A model generated the notes under the pieces. It was not told the origin of the DNA. It saw nothing but the letters and a program-made list of their open reading frames with translations, and searched no databases. DNA of 33,364 nt from Candidatus Stoquefichus sp. (lineage in GTDB: Bacteria; Bacillota_I; Bacilli_A; Erysipelotrichales; Coprobacillaceae), in assembly GCA_021768625.1 (NCBI GenBank), contig JAETUM010000027.1, forward strand, positions 1 through 33,364, given 5' to 3'. Below, one piece after another: positions 15,811-23,120 of this stretch. The translations under genes were made by a program, and so were the position numbers. The first letter of the stretch is position 1; every line of letters starts with the position of its first letter.

Positions 15811-16419
15811 GTCCAGATTATTTTTTATTGTTTGTAATATAGCATGAAAATTTTTCGTTGCATAATCAGTGGGATCAATGCAATATATTGGTTTATGAAA
15901 CTGATTCAAAAGCTTAGCATGTAAATGAGCAACCTGTGGTGCTAAATATAAAACATCAAATTCACATTTTTTTAATTCTTCCAATGAAAGAGAAAGAATG
16001 GATATGGGGAGATTACCCATTTTACATGCTTCTTGAATTTCTTCAGCAAAAACAGCACTTGATAAACCTCCTGTACAACAAATTGCTATTTGTTTTATCT
16101 TTTGATAATTATGATGAATAAGTATATTATAAAATTCTTGGAATAATTCACAAGCGTAGGACAACTCAACAATAGAATAATGAAGGTAAAAAACTTGTTC
16201 GCCACTGTTTCTTTGTATTTCTTCTTCTACGATACCATTTTCCCAAATCATAACTTTACCAATTACTTCTTTCATTTGAAAAGTAAGTATGCGAGTACTT
16301 GAATCAGAGAAAGTCGTTTCAAAAGAAACTTGATGACTTTTATATGTAGAATGATTCAAAGAAATCCATTGATAAAATAATATAGGATATAATGAACGAT
16401 AAAACTCTTGAAAAATCAT
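15796..16419 (-). CDS. Orphan protein: unknown N-terminal domain plus PTS EIIB-like domain (paralogue B)
   Basis: The 207-residue protein has the same two-part plan as 6787-7389. The N-terminal half has MIWENGIVEEEIQ and EQVFYLHYSI, lining up with WPQGIIEETMSQ and ILFYLHYQF of paralogue A. The C-terminal half has AICCTGGLSSAVFAEEI, resembling the phospho-Cys loop of lactose/cellobiose EIIB proteins, YLAPQVAHLHAKL at the GPQ position, and IYCIDPTDYATKNF where EIIB proteins have an Asp-x-x-Tyr segment. Sequence divergence from A is high, so this is an old duplication. ATG 16419 is chosen because AAGGTGAT lies just before it; the frame extends to 16449. It is divergent from the phosphatase/RpiR operon. 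Function unknown. Confidence 0.7.
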   Translation of the reverse strand: MIFQEFYRSLYPILFYQWISLNHSTYKSHQVSFETTFSDSSTRILTFQMKEVIGKVMIWENGIVEEEIQRNSGEQVFYLHYSIVELSYACELFQEFYNILIHHNYQKIKQIAICCTGGLSSAVFAEEIQEACKMGNLPISILSLSLEELKKCEFDVLYLAPQVAHLHAKLLNQFHKPIYCIDPTDYATKNFHAILQTIKNNLDKKQV

Positions 16420-16514
16420 AATATCACCTTCTTTTTTATCATATCTCAATTCAAAAAAGGAGTCATACTTTTTTCTTGAAAAGAAAATATTTTTGAAAAT
16501 AAAAGATGCTTTAG

Positions 16515-16543
16515 TTTATTATATATAATAAATATGCTAAAAT
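16515..16543 (+). promoter_or_regulatory. Promoter and 18-bp palindrome of the phosphatase/RpiR operon
   Basis: TTTATTATATATAATAAA (16515-16532) is a perfect 18-bp palindrome. An extended -10, TGCTAAAAT, lies at 16535-16543, so the palindrome covers the -35 region and most of the spacer. This is a typical repressor position; the RpiR regulator encoded in the operon is the obvious candidate. AT-rich palindromes can arise by chance, so confidence is moderate. Confidence 0.5.
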
Positions 16544-16561
16544 AAAATATGGTGAGGATAT

Positions 16562-17323
16562 ATGGAAAAAAGAATATTTGTTATATCGGATCTCCATGGA
16601 CAATTTGTTTTATTACAATTGTTATTGGAAAGAATTGGTTTTACAGATAATGATGAATTATATATTTTAGGTGATATTATGGATAGGGGACCTAATAGTA
16701 TAGATATTTACTATTTTGTTCAAGCTATGGATAATATTCATATGATTAAAGGTAATCATGAGATTATGATGCGTCAATCTATGGCTGCCGCTTTAAAATA
16801 TAATGATTTAGATTCTGAAAGATCAAATCCATATCGCTTGTGGAAACAAAATGGAGGATTAAAGACTATTAATAGTATAAGAGAATATTTGCAAAAAGAT
16901 TGTATTCCTTATGAAGAATACTTTGATTTTAAACGTACTTTTATAAAGGAATTAATAACTTTTATAGATTCTTTACCAAGTTATATTGAATTAGATTTTC
17001 AAGGAAAACACTATGTTATGGTGCATGCAGGAGTTGATCCTGAACTACCTATTGAAGAGTGCGATGAAGAAATTTTAGCATGGATAAGAGAATATTTCTA
17101 TTTTAATGAAGCTAATCCTGATTACACATATATTTTTGGACATACACCATGTTGTTTTATTAATGATGACCATTCTTTTGATGTTTGGTATGACCCAGAC
17201 TATCATAATAAAATTGGAATTGATGGTGGATTAGCTGTTGGAGAAAAAGGACAACTTAATTGCCTATGTTTAAACGATGGTTCAGTAACAGTTATTAAAT
17301 ATGGGGAGGGACAACTCAAGTGA
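16562..17323 (+). CDS. PPP-family metallophosphatase
   Basis: The 253-residue protein has the full PPP-family signature: SDLHGQ at residues 9-14, GDIMDRG near 40, GNHE near 66, VMVHAGV near 157 and FGHTPC near 193. This is the ApaH/PrpE/lambda-phosphatase fold, acting on phosphoproteins or bis-nucleosyl polyphosphates with two metal ions. All ligands are present, unlike the phosphoesterase at 18136-18951. ATG 16562 follows GGTGAGG. The stop overlaps the start of the RpiR regulator by 4 nt (GTGA), so phosphatase and regulator are made together. Confidence 0.88.
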   Translation: MEKRIFVISDLHGQFVLLQLLLERIGFTDNDELYILGDIMDRGPNSIDIYYFVQAMDNIHMIKGNHEIMMRQSMAAALKYNDLDSERSNPYRLWKQNGGLKTINSIREYLQKDCIPYEEYFDFKRTFIKELITFIDSLPSYIELDFQGKHYVMVHAGVDPELPIEECDEEILAWIREYFYFNEANPDYTYIFGHTPCCFINDDHSFDVWYDPDYHNKIGIDGGLAVGEKGQLNCLCLNDGSVTVIKYGEGQLK

Positions 17324-18135
17324 GAAGTGCGTTTTATAATTTAGTTAATTTCATTAATATGACAAATATTCATGATGTGTTTTGGAGTGCTGCGAAAATT
17401 ATTCTTCAAAATATATATAAGATCCCCAATTGCACAATTACAGAAGTAGCAAATATGTGTTATGTTTCTACAGCAACAATATCTCGTTTGTGTCGAAAAC
17501 TTAATTATGAATCATTTGCAGATTTTAAAAATGATGTAACAAATAATTTGAATTTTTTTAATCAAGATGTGAAAAGATTATATTTTGATCACCAATTACC
17601 TGCAAAAGAGACAATTAATGATGGTAAAGAAATTTTTAATAACCACTTTCAAAATGTTATTCATAATCTTCAAGATACATTTGATAATATAGAATATGAG
17701 GATTTGATGAAAATTGTAGATAAAATTCATGATGCTCATAGAATATGTTTTGCAGGAAACTTTTTTACTCAATCTGTTTCTATGCAACTTCAAATAGAAT
17801 TGTCTTATTTAGGAAAAGATTGTGTTTCTATGTATCCCCTAGAACAACAAAAAGAAATTTTTAAAACATTGGATAAGAATGATTTGATTATTGTCTCATC
17901 AATAGCGGGAGGATTCTTTGCAGATCATCCTGATGCTATACGAGCTATTACAAGATGTCCTGCATATACTATTGCAATCACACAACTAGAGACATTTGCA
18001 TATAGTGATAAAGTTGATATGATTTTAAAGGTAGGAAACAATCATCATTCATTAATTGGTAAATTTTCTATCACTTATATATTTGAAGTTTTAGAAGCAT
18101 TATATCATTTGAAATATGGATCAAAAAACAAGTAA
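17320..18135 (+). CDS. MurR/RpiR-family transcriptional regulator
   Basis: The 271-residue protein has an N-terminal RpiR helix-turn-helix (residues about 1-80, with TITEVANMCYVSTATISRLC then RKLNYESFADFKNDV) and a C-terminal SIS phosphosugar-binding domain (about 105-265, with ICFAGNFFTQSVSMQLQIEL and DLIIVSSIAGGFFADH). Such regulators sense phosphorylated sugars. The GTG start at 17320 has GGGAGGG 9 nt upstream and overlaps the phosphatase stop, so translation is coupled. Likely targets are its own promoter, which carries a perfect palindrome, and perhaps the divergent EIIB-like gene. The stop codon lies inside the terminator stem. Confidence 0.87.
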   Translation: MRSAFYNLVNFINMTNIHDVFWSAAKIILQNIYKIPNCTITEVANMCYVSTATISRLCRKLNYESFADFKNDVTNNLNFFNQDVKRLYFDHQLPAKETINDGKEIFNNHFQNVIHNLQDTFDNIEYEDLMKIVDKIHDAHRICFAGNFFTQSVSMQLQIELSYLGKDCVSMYPLEQQKEIFKTLDKNDLIIVSSIAGGFFADHPDAIRAITRCPAYTIAITQLETFAYSDKVDMILKVGNNHHSLIGKFSITYIFEVLEALYHLKYGSKNK

Positions 18136-18154
18136 CTATGAGTTACTTGTTTTT
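18123..18154. terminator. Bidirectional terminator spanning both stop codons
   Basis: Thirteen perfect base pairs (18124-18136 with 18142-18154) around a 5-nt loop, with A-run and T-run ends. It includes the stop codon of the RpiR gene (18133-18135) and that of the minus-strand phosphoesterase (18136-18138), which abut. Confidence 0.92.
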
Positions 18155-18951
18155 AATGTTATAAATTGTATTTCATTTCTCGCAAAAAGTTTATATGGAA
18201 AAGATGTTGGACCAGAAAAACCATTAGAAACAATGAGAGTTGAACCAGATTTTTCATATACACCATGATTATAAGTCATTGCTCCCTCCATAGAAGTGAT
18301 AGCACCATAGAATGGAATATAAATAGACCCACCATAACTGTGTCCAGATAATTGTAAATCAACACTTCCTTGATGTTGAGAAAAACTATCTGGTTGATGT
18401 GTGACACATAAAATCATATCTTTTTTATTTGTTTTAAATTTAGAAATATCTTTATCTTCTTGACATCCAATCATTGTAAAAGAAGCATCTTTATAATAAA
18501 TAGTACGTGCTTCATTTGTAATGACTTCAAATCCACCATTATTCAAAACCTCTGAAACTTCTAGAGAAGTATTTTGATCTTTATCTCCTAATATAGCAAA
18601 TTTTCCATATTTACATGAAATCTTCTTTAATGCTGCGGATATTTCTTTTGTATTAAATACAGGTCCATCATAAAGATCTCCACCAAATATAATCATATCA
18701 AAAGGATAACTATTTAATTCTTCAATAGCTTTATTTAACTTTGTTAAATTTTCTTTGTTATTAAGGTTTAAATCACTAATAAATGCAATCTTAAAGCCAT
18801 TTAATTGTGATGAAATATTTTTATGGGTATATTCATATTTTTTAAAACCATAATCATTTGGTGAAAGAAAGTAACCATATCCTCCAAATATAACAATACT
18901 AAAAATAATAATAATTAAGATAAGTCGTCTAATAAATTTAAAGATTTTCAT
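18136..18951 (-). CDS. Degenerate membrane-anchored metallophosphoesterase (YkuE-like), probably inactive
   Basis: The 271-residue protein has one N-terminal membrane anchor (residues about 8-28) and a calcineurin-like phosphoesterase fold most like YkuE/YaeI. Several metal ligands are changed: the usual DLH is DLN (ISDLNLNNK), GNHD is GDKD (AILGDKDQ), and GHTHGG is GHSYGG. The GGDLYD motif and the THQP histidine remain. Loss of three ligand positions suggests it no longer hydrolyses phosphoesters by the normal mechanism. It overlaps the RNase J stop by 4 nt (ATGA) and has only a weak ribosome site, so its translation depends on RNase J translation. The reading frame is intact, so this is not a decayed gene. 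Confidence 0.78.
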   Translation of the reverse strand: MKIFKFIRRLILIIIIFSIVIFGGYGYFLSPNDYGFKKYEYTHKNISSQLNGFKIAFISDLNLNNKENLTKLNKAIEELNSYPFDMIIFGGDLYDGPVFNTKEISAALKKISCKYGKFAILGDKDQNTSLEVSEVLNNGGFEVITNEARTIYYKDASFTMIGCQEDKDISKFKTNKKDMILCVTHQPDSFSQHQGSVDLQLSGHSYGGSIYIPFYGAITSMEGAMTYNHGVYEKSGSTLIVSNGFSGPTSFPYKLFARNEIQFITLKTSNS

Positions 18952-20699
18952 ACCTTTTTATTCATAATAACAGGGATAATCATTGGATTTCTTTTTGTTT
19001 TTTGATAAAAATATGGTCCAAGAGTATCTCTAATAGTATTCTTAATTTCACCAAAAGTTGTTTTTCTTTTTAATAATGTAGTTAAATGACGACCCACTAA
19101 CAATTCAGCTTCTCTTATCATTTCAGTACTATCTTTCATATATACAAATCCACGTGACATAATAATAGGCTTATTCAATAAGCAACCAGAACGCGAATCC
19201 ATAGATATAAGAACAGAAACCATACCATCTTCACTTAAAATTTGTCTATCTCTTAAAACTGCAGTAGATAATCCACTAATATCATTACCATCAACATATA
19301 TATCATCAACATGTATACGTGGTCCTAATCTTGCTTCTTCATTTCTTAAAAGAATAGAATCTCCATTTGATAATACAAATGCATTTCCTTTTGTTAAACC
19401 AACTTCTTCAAAAAGTTTAGCATGAATTTTTAACATACGATATTCTCCATGAACAGGGAAAAAGTACTTAGGTTTTGTTAAAAGTAACATCAGTTTTTGT
19501 TCTTCTTGTGAAGCATGTCCCGAAGTATGTAAATTATTGATTGCTTCATTTGTTAAAACACGAGCACCAGCACGATAGAGTTTGTTAATAACTTTACTAA
19601 CACTTCCAGCGTTTCCAGGAATTGGATTTGATGAGAATAAAACTGTATCTCCAGGTTTAATAGAAATTTGACGATGTGTACCATTCGCAATACGACTTAA
19701 AGCAGCAAGAGCTTCTCCTTGGCTTCCTGTACATAAAATAAGAATTTCATTATCAGGGACTCTTTTAGCTTCGTCGTTTTTTATAAAGAAACGATCTGGA
19801 CACTTGATATATCCAAGTTTTCTAGAAACTTGAATATTGTTTTCCATTGAACGTCCAAAAACTAATATTTTTCGATTAAATTTAACAGCTGCATCAATAA
19901 TCTGTTGTACACGATGTACATTAGAAGCAAATGTCGCAACAATTAATCGTCCCTCAGTTTTTCTAAATTCTTCTTGAACACTATAAGCAACTTGTTTTTC
20001 ACTAATAGAGAAGTTTGGAACTTCAGCATTTGTAGAGTCGCTAAGTAATAATGTAACTCCAGTTTCTCCTAAAAATGACATAACTTGAAAATCAGCAGGA
20101 TCACCAACTGGTGTTAAATCAAACTTAAAATCTCCAGTAGAAACAATTCTTCCATTTGGTGTATTTATAATAATCCCTAATGATTCAGGAATAGAATGAT
20201 TTGTTTTGAAAAAACCGATATTAAAATATTTTGTTTTAATTTGATATAAATTATCTATTTGAATAAGGGTTGTTGCATTTGTTAAACGTTTTTCTTCTAA
20301 TTTTCTTCTAATCATTGCACAAGCAAGAGGAGAAGCATATATAAACTGAATATCAACAACTTGTAATAAGAATGGAATACCTCCAATATGATCTTCATGT
20401 CCATGTGTAATAAGTAAACCTTTAATTTTTCTTTGATTACGTTTTAGATAGGAATAATCAGGAATAACATAATCAATTCCAGGTAGCCCATCTTCGGCGA
20501 ATTTAACACCTGCATCGATAATAATGATTTCATCATCATGCTCTATACAATACATGTTTTTTCCAATTTCGTTAAGTCCTCCTAAGGCAAAGACTTTTGT
20601 ATCTTGTATGTGGTTTGTATTATGTTTTATATTCGATTTTCTATTTTTATTATAGGGTCCTCTTTTTTGAGGATGTTGTTTTTGAGGCATATTAGCCAT
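18948..20699 (-). CDS. rnj: Ribonuclease J
   Basis: This 583-residue metallo-beta-lactamase/beta-CASP nuclease has 5'-3' exonuclease and endonuclease activity in mRNA decay and rRNA maturation. A basic, disordered N-terminal tail (about residues 1-32) precedes the core. The zinc motif HGHEDHIGG is near residue 100, and later motifs include STGDFKFDLTPVGDPADF, LLSDSTNAE, LILCTGSQGEALAALSRIANG, SGHASQEE and PVHGEYRML. A C-terminal domain completes the family length. Whether it is J1 or J2 cannot be told. The start is ATG 20699 after AAGGTGA, with an extended -10 (TGGTATAAT) on the minus strand at 20736-20728. The next gene overlaps its stop. Confidence 0.95.
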   Translation of the reverse strand: MANMPQKQHPQKRGPYNKNRKSNIKHNTNHIQDTKVFALGGLNEIGKNMYCIEHDDEIIIIDAGVKFAEDGLPGIDYVIPDYSYLKRNQRKIKGLLITHGHEDHIGGIPFLLQVVDIQFIYASPLACAMIRRKLEEKRLTNATTLIQIDNLYQIKTKYFNIGFFKTNHSIPESLGIIINTPNGRIVSTGDFKFDLTPVGDPADFQVMSFLGETGVTLLLSDSTNAEVPNFSISEKQVAYSVQEEFRKTEGRLIVATFASNVHRVQQIIDAAVKFNRKILVFGRSMENNIQVSRKLGYIKCPDRFFIKNDEAKRVPDNEILILCTGSQGEALAALSRIANGTHRQISIKPGDTVLFSSNPIPGNAGSVSKVINKLYRAGARVLTNEAINNLHTSGHASQEEQKLMLLLTKPKYFFPVHGEYRMLKIHAKLFEEVGLTKGNAFVLSNGDSILLRNEEARLGPRIHVDDIYVDGNDISGLSTAVLRDRQILSEDGMVSVLISMDSRSGCLLNKPIIMSRGFVYMKDSTEMIREAELLVGRHLTTLLKRKTTFGEIKNTIRDTLGPYFYQKTKRNPMIIPVIMNKKV

Positions 20700-20727
20700 A
20701 ATTTCACCTTTCTTTCTTTTTATTTGT

Positions 20728-20736
20728 ATTATACCA
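20728..20736 (-). promoter_or_regulatory. Extended -10 promoter of RNase J
   Basis: On the minus strand TGGTATAAT forms a full extended -10, about 28 nt before the start codon. A TTGACA upstream is only 6 bp away from the -10 and cannot act as its -35. Confidence 0.6.
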
Positions 20737-20829
20737 CTTTGTCAACATTTTATAAAAAATGAACAAAAATGACAAGTCATTCTTATATGTTTTTATATGA
20801 ATATTGTTTTATTATAATTTTATCGCTTT

Positions 20830-20855
20830 GATAATAATACTTAGTATTATTTATC
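20830..20855. repeat. Long AT-rich palindrome between RNase J and degV
   Basis: GATAATAATACT and AGTATTATTTATC face each other around a single T, with at least nine contiguous complementary pairs. It lies about 95 nt upstream of the RNase J -10 and has no T-run, so it is not a normal terminator. It may be an operator or an RNA-processing structure. Confidence 0.45.
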
Positions 20856-20937
20856 AATATGTTTATGGAAAACAAAGATAAATATAACATCTTTTTTTAG
20901 ATTATACTAGTATAATTCGCATATATTTTGAATTATA

Positions 20938-20965
20938 TAAAAAATCATCCTTATATGAGGATGAT
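20938..20965 (-). terminator. Terminator of degV
   Basis: ATCATCCT (20944-20951) pairs with AGGATGAT (20958-20965); on the minus strand the stem is followed by TTTTTTAT. It lies directly after the degV stop codon. Confidence 0.85.
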
Positions 20966-20972
20966 CTAAATA

Positions 20973-21845
20973 TTAAAGTATTTTTTTACAAGCAGCTAAG
21001 GCAAGTGAGTGAGGACCAATGTGACAAGCAACACTTAATGAAAGTGGGTCACACATAATTTCATGTCCAGGGAAAGCTTCCTCTACTTGTTTTTTAAACT
21101 CTAAAGCTTGTTCTTTGTCATATGTATAAGCAACCATAAGACGTGTATTTGCAAAATCTTCATTTTCAGGATCAATTCTATCTTTTAAATCTTTCATAGT
21201 TGCATCAATCATAATTTGTCTTGCTTTGATCATGGTACGTGTTTTTTGAAATGAATCAAGCTTTTCACCTTGAATTGTAAGGATAGGTTTGATTTTTAAT
21301 AAACCACCTAAAGCAGCAGCAGCTGGAGTAACACGACCTCCTTTTTTTAAATACTCTAAAGTATTAACGGTAATATAGATAGTGGCATTCATTTTATTTT
21401 CCATAAGAATATCATGAATTTCTTGACCACTCTTTCCTTGTTTAGCAAGTTCAATAGCATCATAGACATCCCATTTTTGGGTAACAGAGATACGTTGTGA
21501 ATCAACAACAAAAACTTTATCTTTATATTCATCTTCTTGAGCTAACATCAAAGCTGTTTGACAAGAACCGCTTAATCCACTAGACATAGGTATATGAACA
21601 ATCTGATCATATTCTTCTAGTATAGTATTAAAAAAATGAGTGACTTCCCCAACGGCAGGTTGTGAAGTAAAAACTTCTGCATCATTCATTAATTTATTAT
21701 AAAACTCATCTTGAGTGAGATTAATATCTTCTAGATATTCTTCTTGATCAATGGTAAAAGGCATTGGTAAAACAAAGATACCAAGTTCTTTACCTTCTGC
21801 TTGGGTAATACCACTATTACTATCGGTCATTATAGCAACTTTCAT
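20973..21845 (-). CDS. DegV family fatty-acid-binding protein
   Basis: The 290-residue protein is a DegV/FakB-type fatty-acid carrier, which presents fatty acids to a FakA kinase in Bacillota. The N-terminal VAIMTDSNSGIT, TSQPAVGEV, the PMSSGLSGSCQTA segment and the lysine/glycine-rich YLKKGGRVTPAAAALGGLLKIKPIL are family hallmarks, and ACHIGPHSLALA near the C-terminus holds the conserved His. No FakA (DAK) gene is in the window. The ATG at 21845 has a strong AAAGGAGG site, and a TTGCAT-16 bp-TAAAAT promoter on the minus strand (21913-21886) precedes it. Confidence 0.92.
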   Translation of the reverse strand: MKVAIMTDSNSGITQAEGKELGIFVLPMPFTIDQEEYLEDINLTQDEFYNKLMNDAEVFTSQPAVGEVTHFFNTILEEYDQIVHIPMSSGLSGSCQTALMLAQEDEYKDKVFVVDSQRISVTQKWDVYDAIELAKQGKSGQEIHDILMENKMNATIYITVNTLEYLKKGGRVTPAAAALGGLLKIKPILTIQGEKLDSFQKTRTMIKARQIMIDATMKDLKDRIDPENEDFANTRLMVAYTYDKEQALEFKKQVEEAFPGHEIMCDPLSLSVACHIGPHSLALAACKKIL

Positions 21846-21885
21846 AAGTATCCTCCTTTATTGATAATCATATTTAGACATATTT

Positions 21886-21913
21886 ATTTTATCTTATTTA
21901 TGAAATAATGCAA
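21886..21913 (-). promoter_or_regulatory. Promoter of degV
   Basis: On the minus strand TTGCAT (21913-21908) and TAAAAT (21891-21886) are 16 bp apart, about 40 nt upstream of the degV start codon. Confidence 0.55.
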
Positions 21914-21964
21914 CTATTTTATAAATATTGAGTATAATATAACTGGAATTTTATTGTATTTTAT

Positions 21965-21970
21965 TATAAT
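21965..21970 (+). promoter_or_regulatory. -10 box of the mechanosensitive channel gene
   Basis: TATAAT lies 21 nt upstream of the ATG at 21992. Another TATAAT is at 21933-21938. Neither has a strong -35. Confidence 0.45.
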
Positions 21971-21991
21971 ATTGCCTTAGGAAGTGAGATT

Positions 21992-22795
21992 ATGCGAAAC
22001 TTTGATTTTATGAATTATTTTATAAATAAAGGACAACCTTTATTAGATGCTGTCATTGCATTCGTTATTGGATGGTATGGAGCAAAGATATTATTGTATA
22101 TTGTTATAAAAATGTTGAAGAAATCAACGATTGATCCTATTGTTATTTCATTTATTAAATCTGTGCTTAATGTTGCTTTGAAGGTTTTGGTAATTGTGAC
22201 ATCCATTGCACAACTAGGGGTCAATATTTCTTCTTTGGTTACTGTGCTAGCGACTGCAGGTGCTGCTATTGTTTTAGGACTTAAAGATTCAATGAGTGGA
22301 GTTGTTTCAGGGATTGTTATATTAATGACAAAACCTTTTGTCAAGGGTGATATTATAGAAGTGAATGGATATATAGGAAAAATAGAAGAAATTCAGATGT
22401 TATATACTTTTTTGATTACCTTTGATAATAAGATGGTTGTTATCCCAAATAATGAATTATCTTCTTCGACATTTGTCAATTACTCACATGAAGATATAAG
22501 ACGTATAGATATGACTTTTGATATCCATTATGATAGTGATGTGGAAAAGGCTAAAGCAATTATATTAGATGTTGTGGAAAAGCATACTCTTGCGTTAAAA
22601 GAACCAGAAGCTTATGCAAGGGTTTCTCAATACAAGGATAGTGCTATTTCAATAGCTTTACGTGTATGGGTAAAGACAGAGGATTTTTATGTTTTAAAAG
22701 ATGATTTAATGGAAGAAATAAAAAGAGAGTTTGATAATAATAATATTGCAATTCCATATCAACAAATAGATATACATGTTCATAATCAAAAATAG
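21992..22795 (+). CDS. Small-conductance mechanosensitive channel (MscS family)
   Basis: The 267-residue membrane protein opens under membrane tension to release solutes in osmotic downshock. Three helices occupy residues about 18-42, 50-75 and the pore helix 80-115, which shows the Gly/Ala-rich LATAGAAIVLGLKDSMSGV pattern. The beta domain follows with FVKGDIIEVNGYIGKIEEI and VVIPNNELSSSTFVNYS, then an alpha/beta C-terminal domain. Length matches E. coli MscS (286). ATG 21992 follows GGAAGTGAG. A terminator overlaps the stop codon, so the gene stands alone. Confidence 0.92.
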   Translation: MRNFDFMNYFINKGQPLLDAVIAFVIGWYGAKILLYIVIKMLKKSTIDPIVISFIKSVLNVALKVLVIVTSIAQLGVNISSLVTVLATAGAAIVLGLKDSMSGVVSGIVILMTKPFVKGDIIEVNGYIGKIEEIQMLYTFLITFDNKMVVIPNNELSSSTFVNYSHEDIRRIDMTFDIHYDSDVEKAKAIILDVVEKHTLALKEPEAYARVSQYKDSAISIALRVWVKTEDFYVLKDDLMEEIKREFDNNNIAIPYQQIDIHVHNQK

Positions 22796-22820
22796 TATTG
22801 CCTATGTGATACTATTTTTT
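22788..22820 (+). terminator. Terminator of the MscS gene
   Basis: The arms at 22788-22798 and 22809-22820 pair over about 10 bp around a 10-nt loop and end in TTTTTT. The stem begins inside the last codons and the stop codon. Confidence 0.8.
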
Positions 22821-22839
22821 AGTTGATGTTTTTTTGGAT

Positions 22840-22863
22840 TAATAGTGTATGCTATTATTTTTT
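22840..22863 (+). terminator. Second hairpin terminator, in tandem
   Basis: TAATAG (22840-22845) pairs with CTATTA (22852-22857) and is followed by TTTTTT. It lies 20 nt after the first terminator and before the opp leader; it may be a backup that insulates the opp operon. Confidence 0.6.
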
Positions 22864-23120
22864 GAAAGTCGACTTGATATGAAACAGACTTATAAAATAT
22901 TCAATTGATTTTATATTTAATTCTGATATAAATGTATACAATTAAAAAAAATAGTATGTTTTTTTTAGAAAAAGGCAAAAAATACGAGTGAAATTTACAA
23001 AAACAAAAAAATAAGTTGATTTTAATTCATATTTTATGTATTCTATTTATATTAAAGATATATTTTTATTGAATAAAAGTAAAAATATAGGCTTTGAATA
23101 ATGAAAGGTATGATATAAAA
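22864..23120 (+). other. Non-coding leader/control region of the opp operon
   Basis: This stretch holds no gene. An inverted repeat, TATAAAAT (22891-22898) and ATTTTATA (22908-22915), overlaps a TTGATT (22905-22910) which is 16 bp from an extended -10 TGATATAAA (22924-22932). A second possible promoter is TTGATT (23016-23021), 17 bp, TATTCT (23039-23044). The first promoter would give a leader of about 180 nt, which is unusually long, but I see no recognisable riboswitch or terminator in it. Confidence 0.45.

Noticed and set aside
22015-22344. A 109-codon open frame on the minus strand inside the MscS gene
   Set aside because: It lies wholly opposite a clear MscS reading frame, has low-complexity Thr/Ile content and no ribosome site; it is a shadow of the real gene.
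22911-22935. A CodY box in the opp control region
   Set aside because: Only about half of the positions match the AATTTTCWGAAAATT consensus, which is expected by chance in AT-rich DNA.
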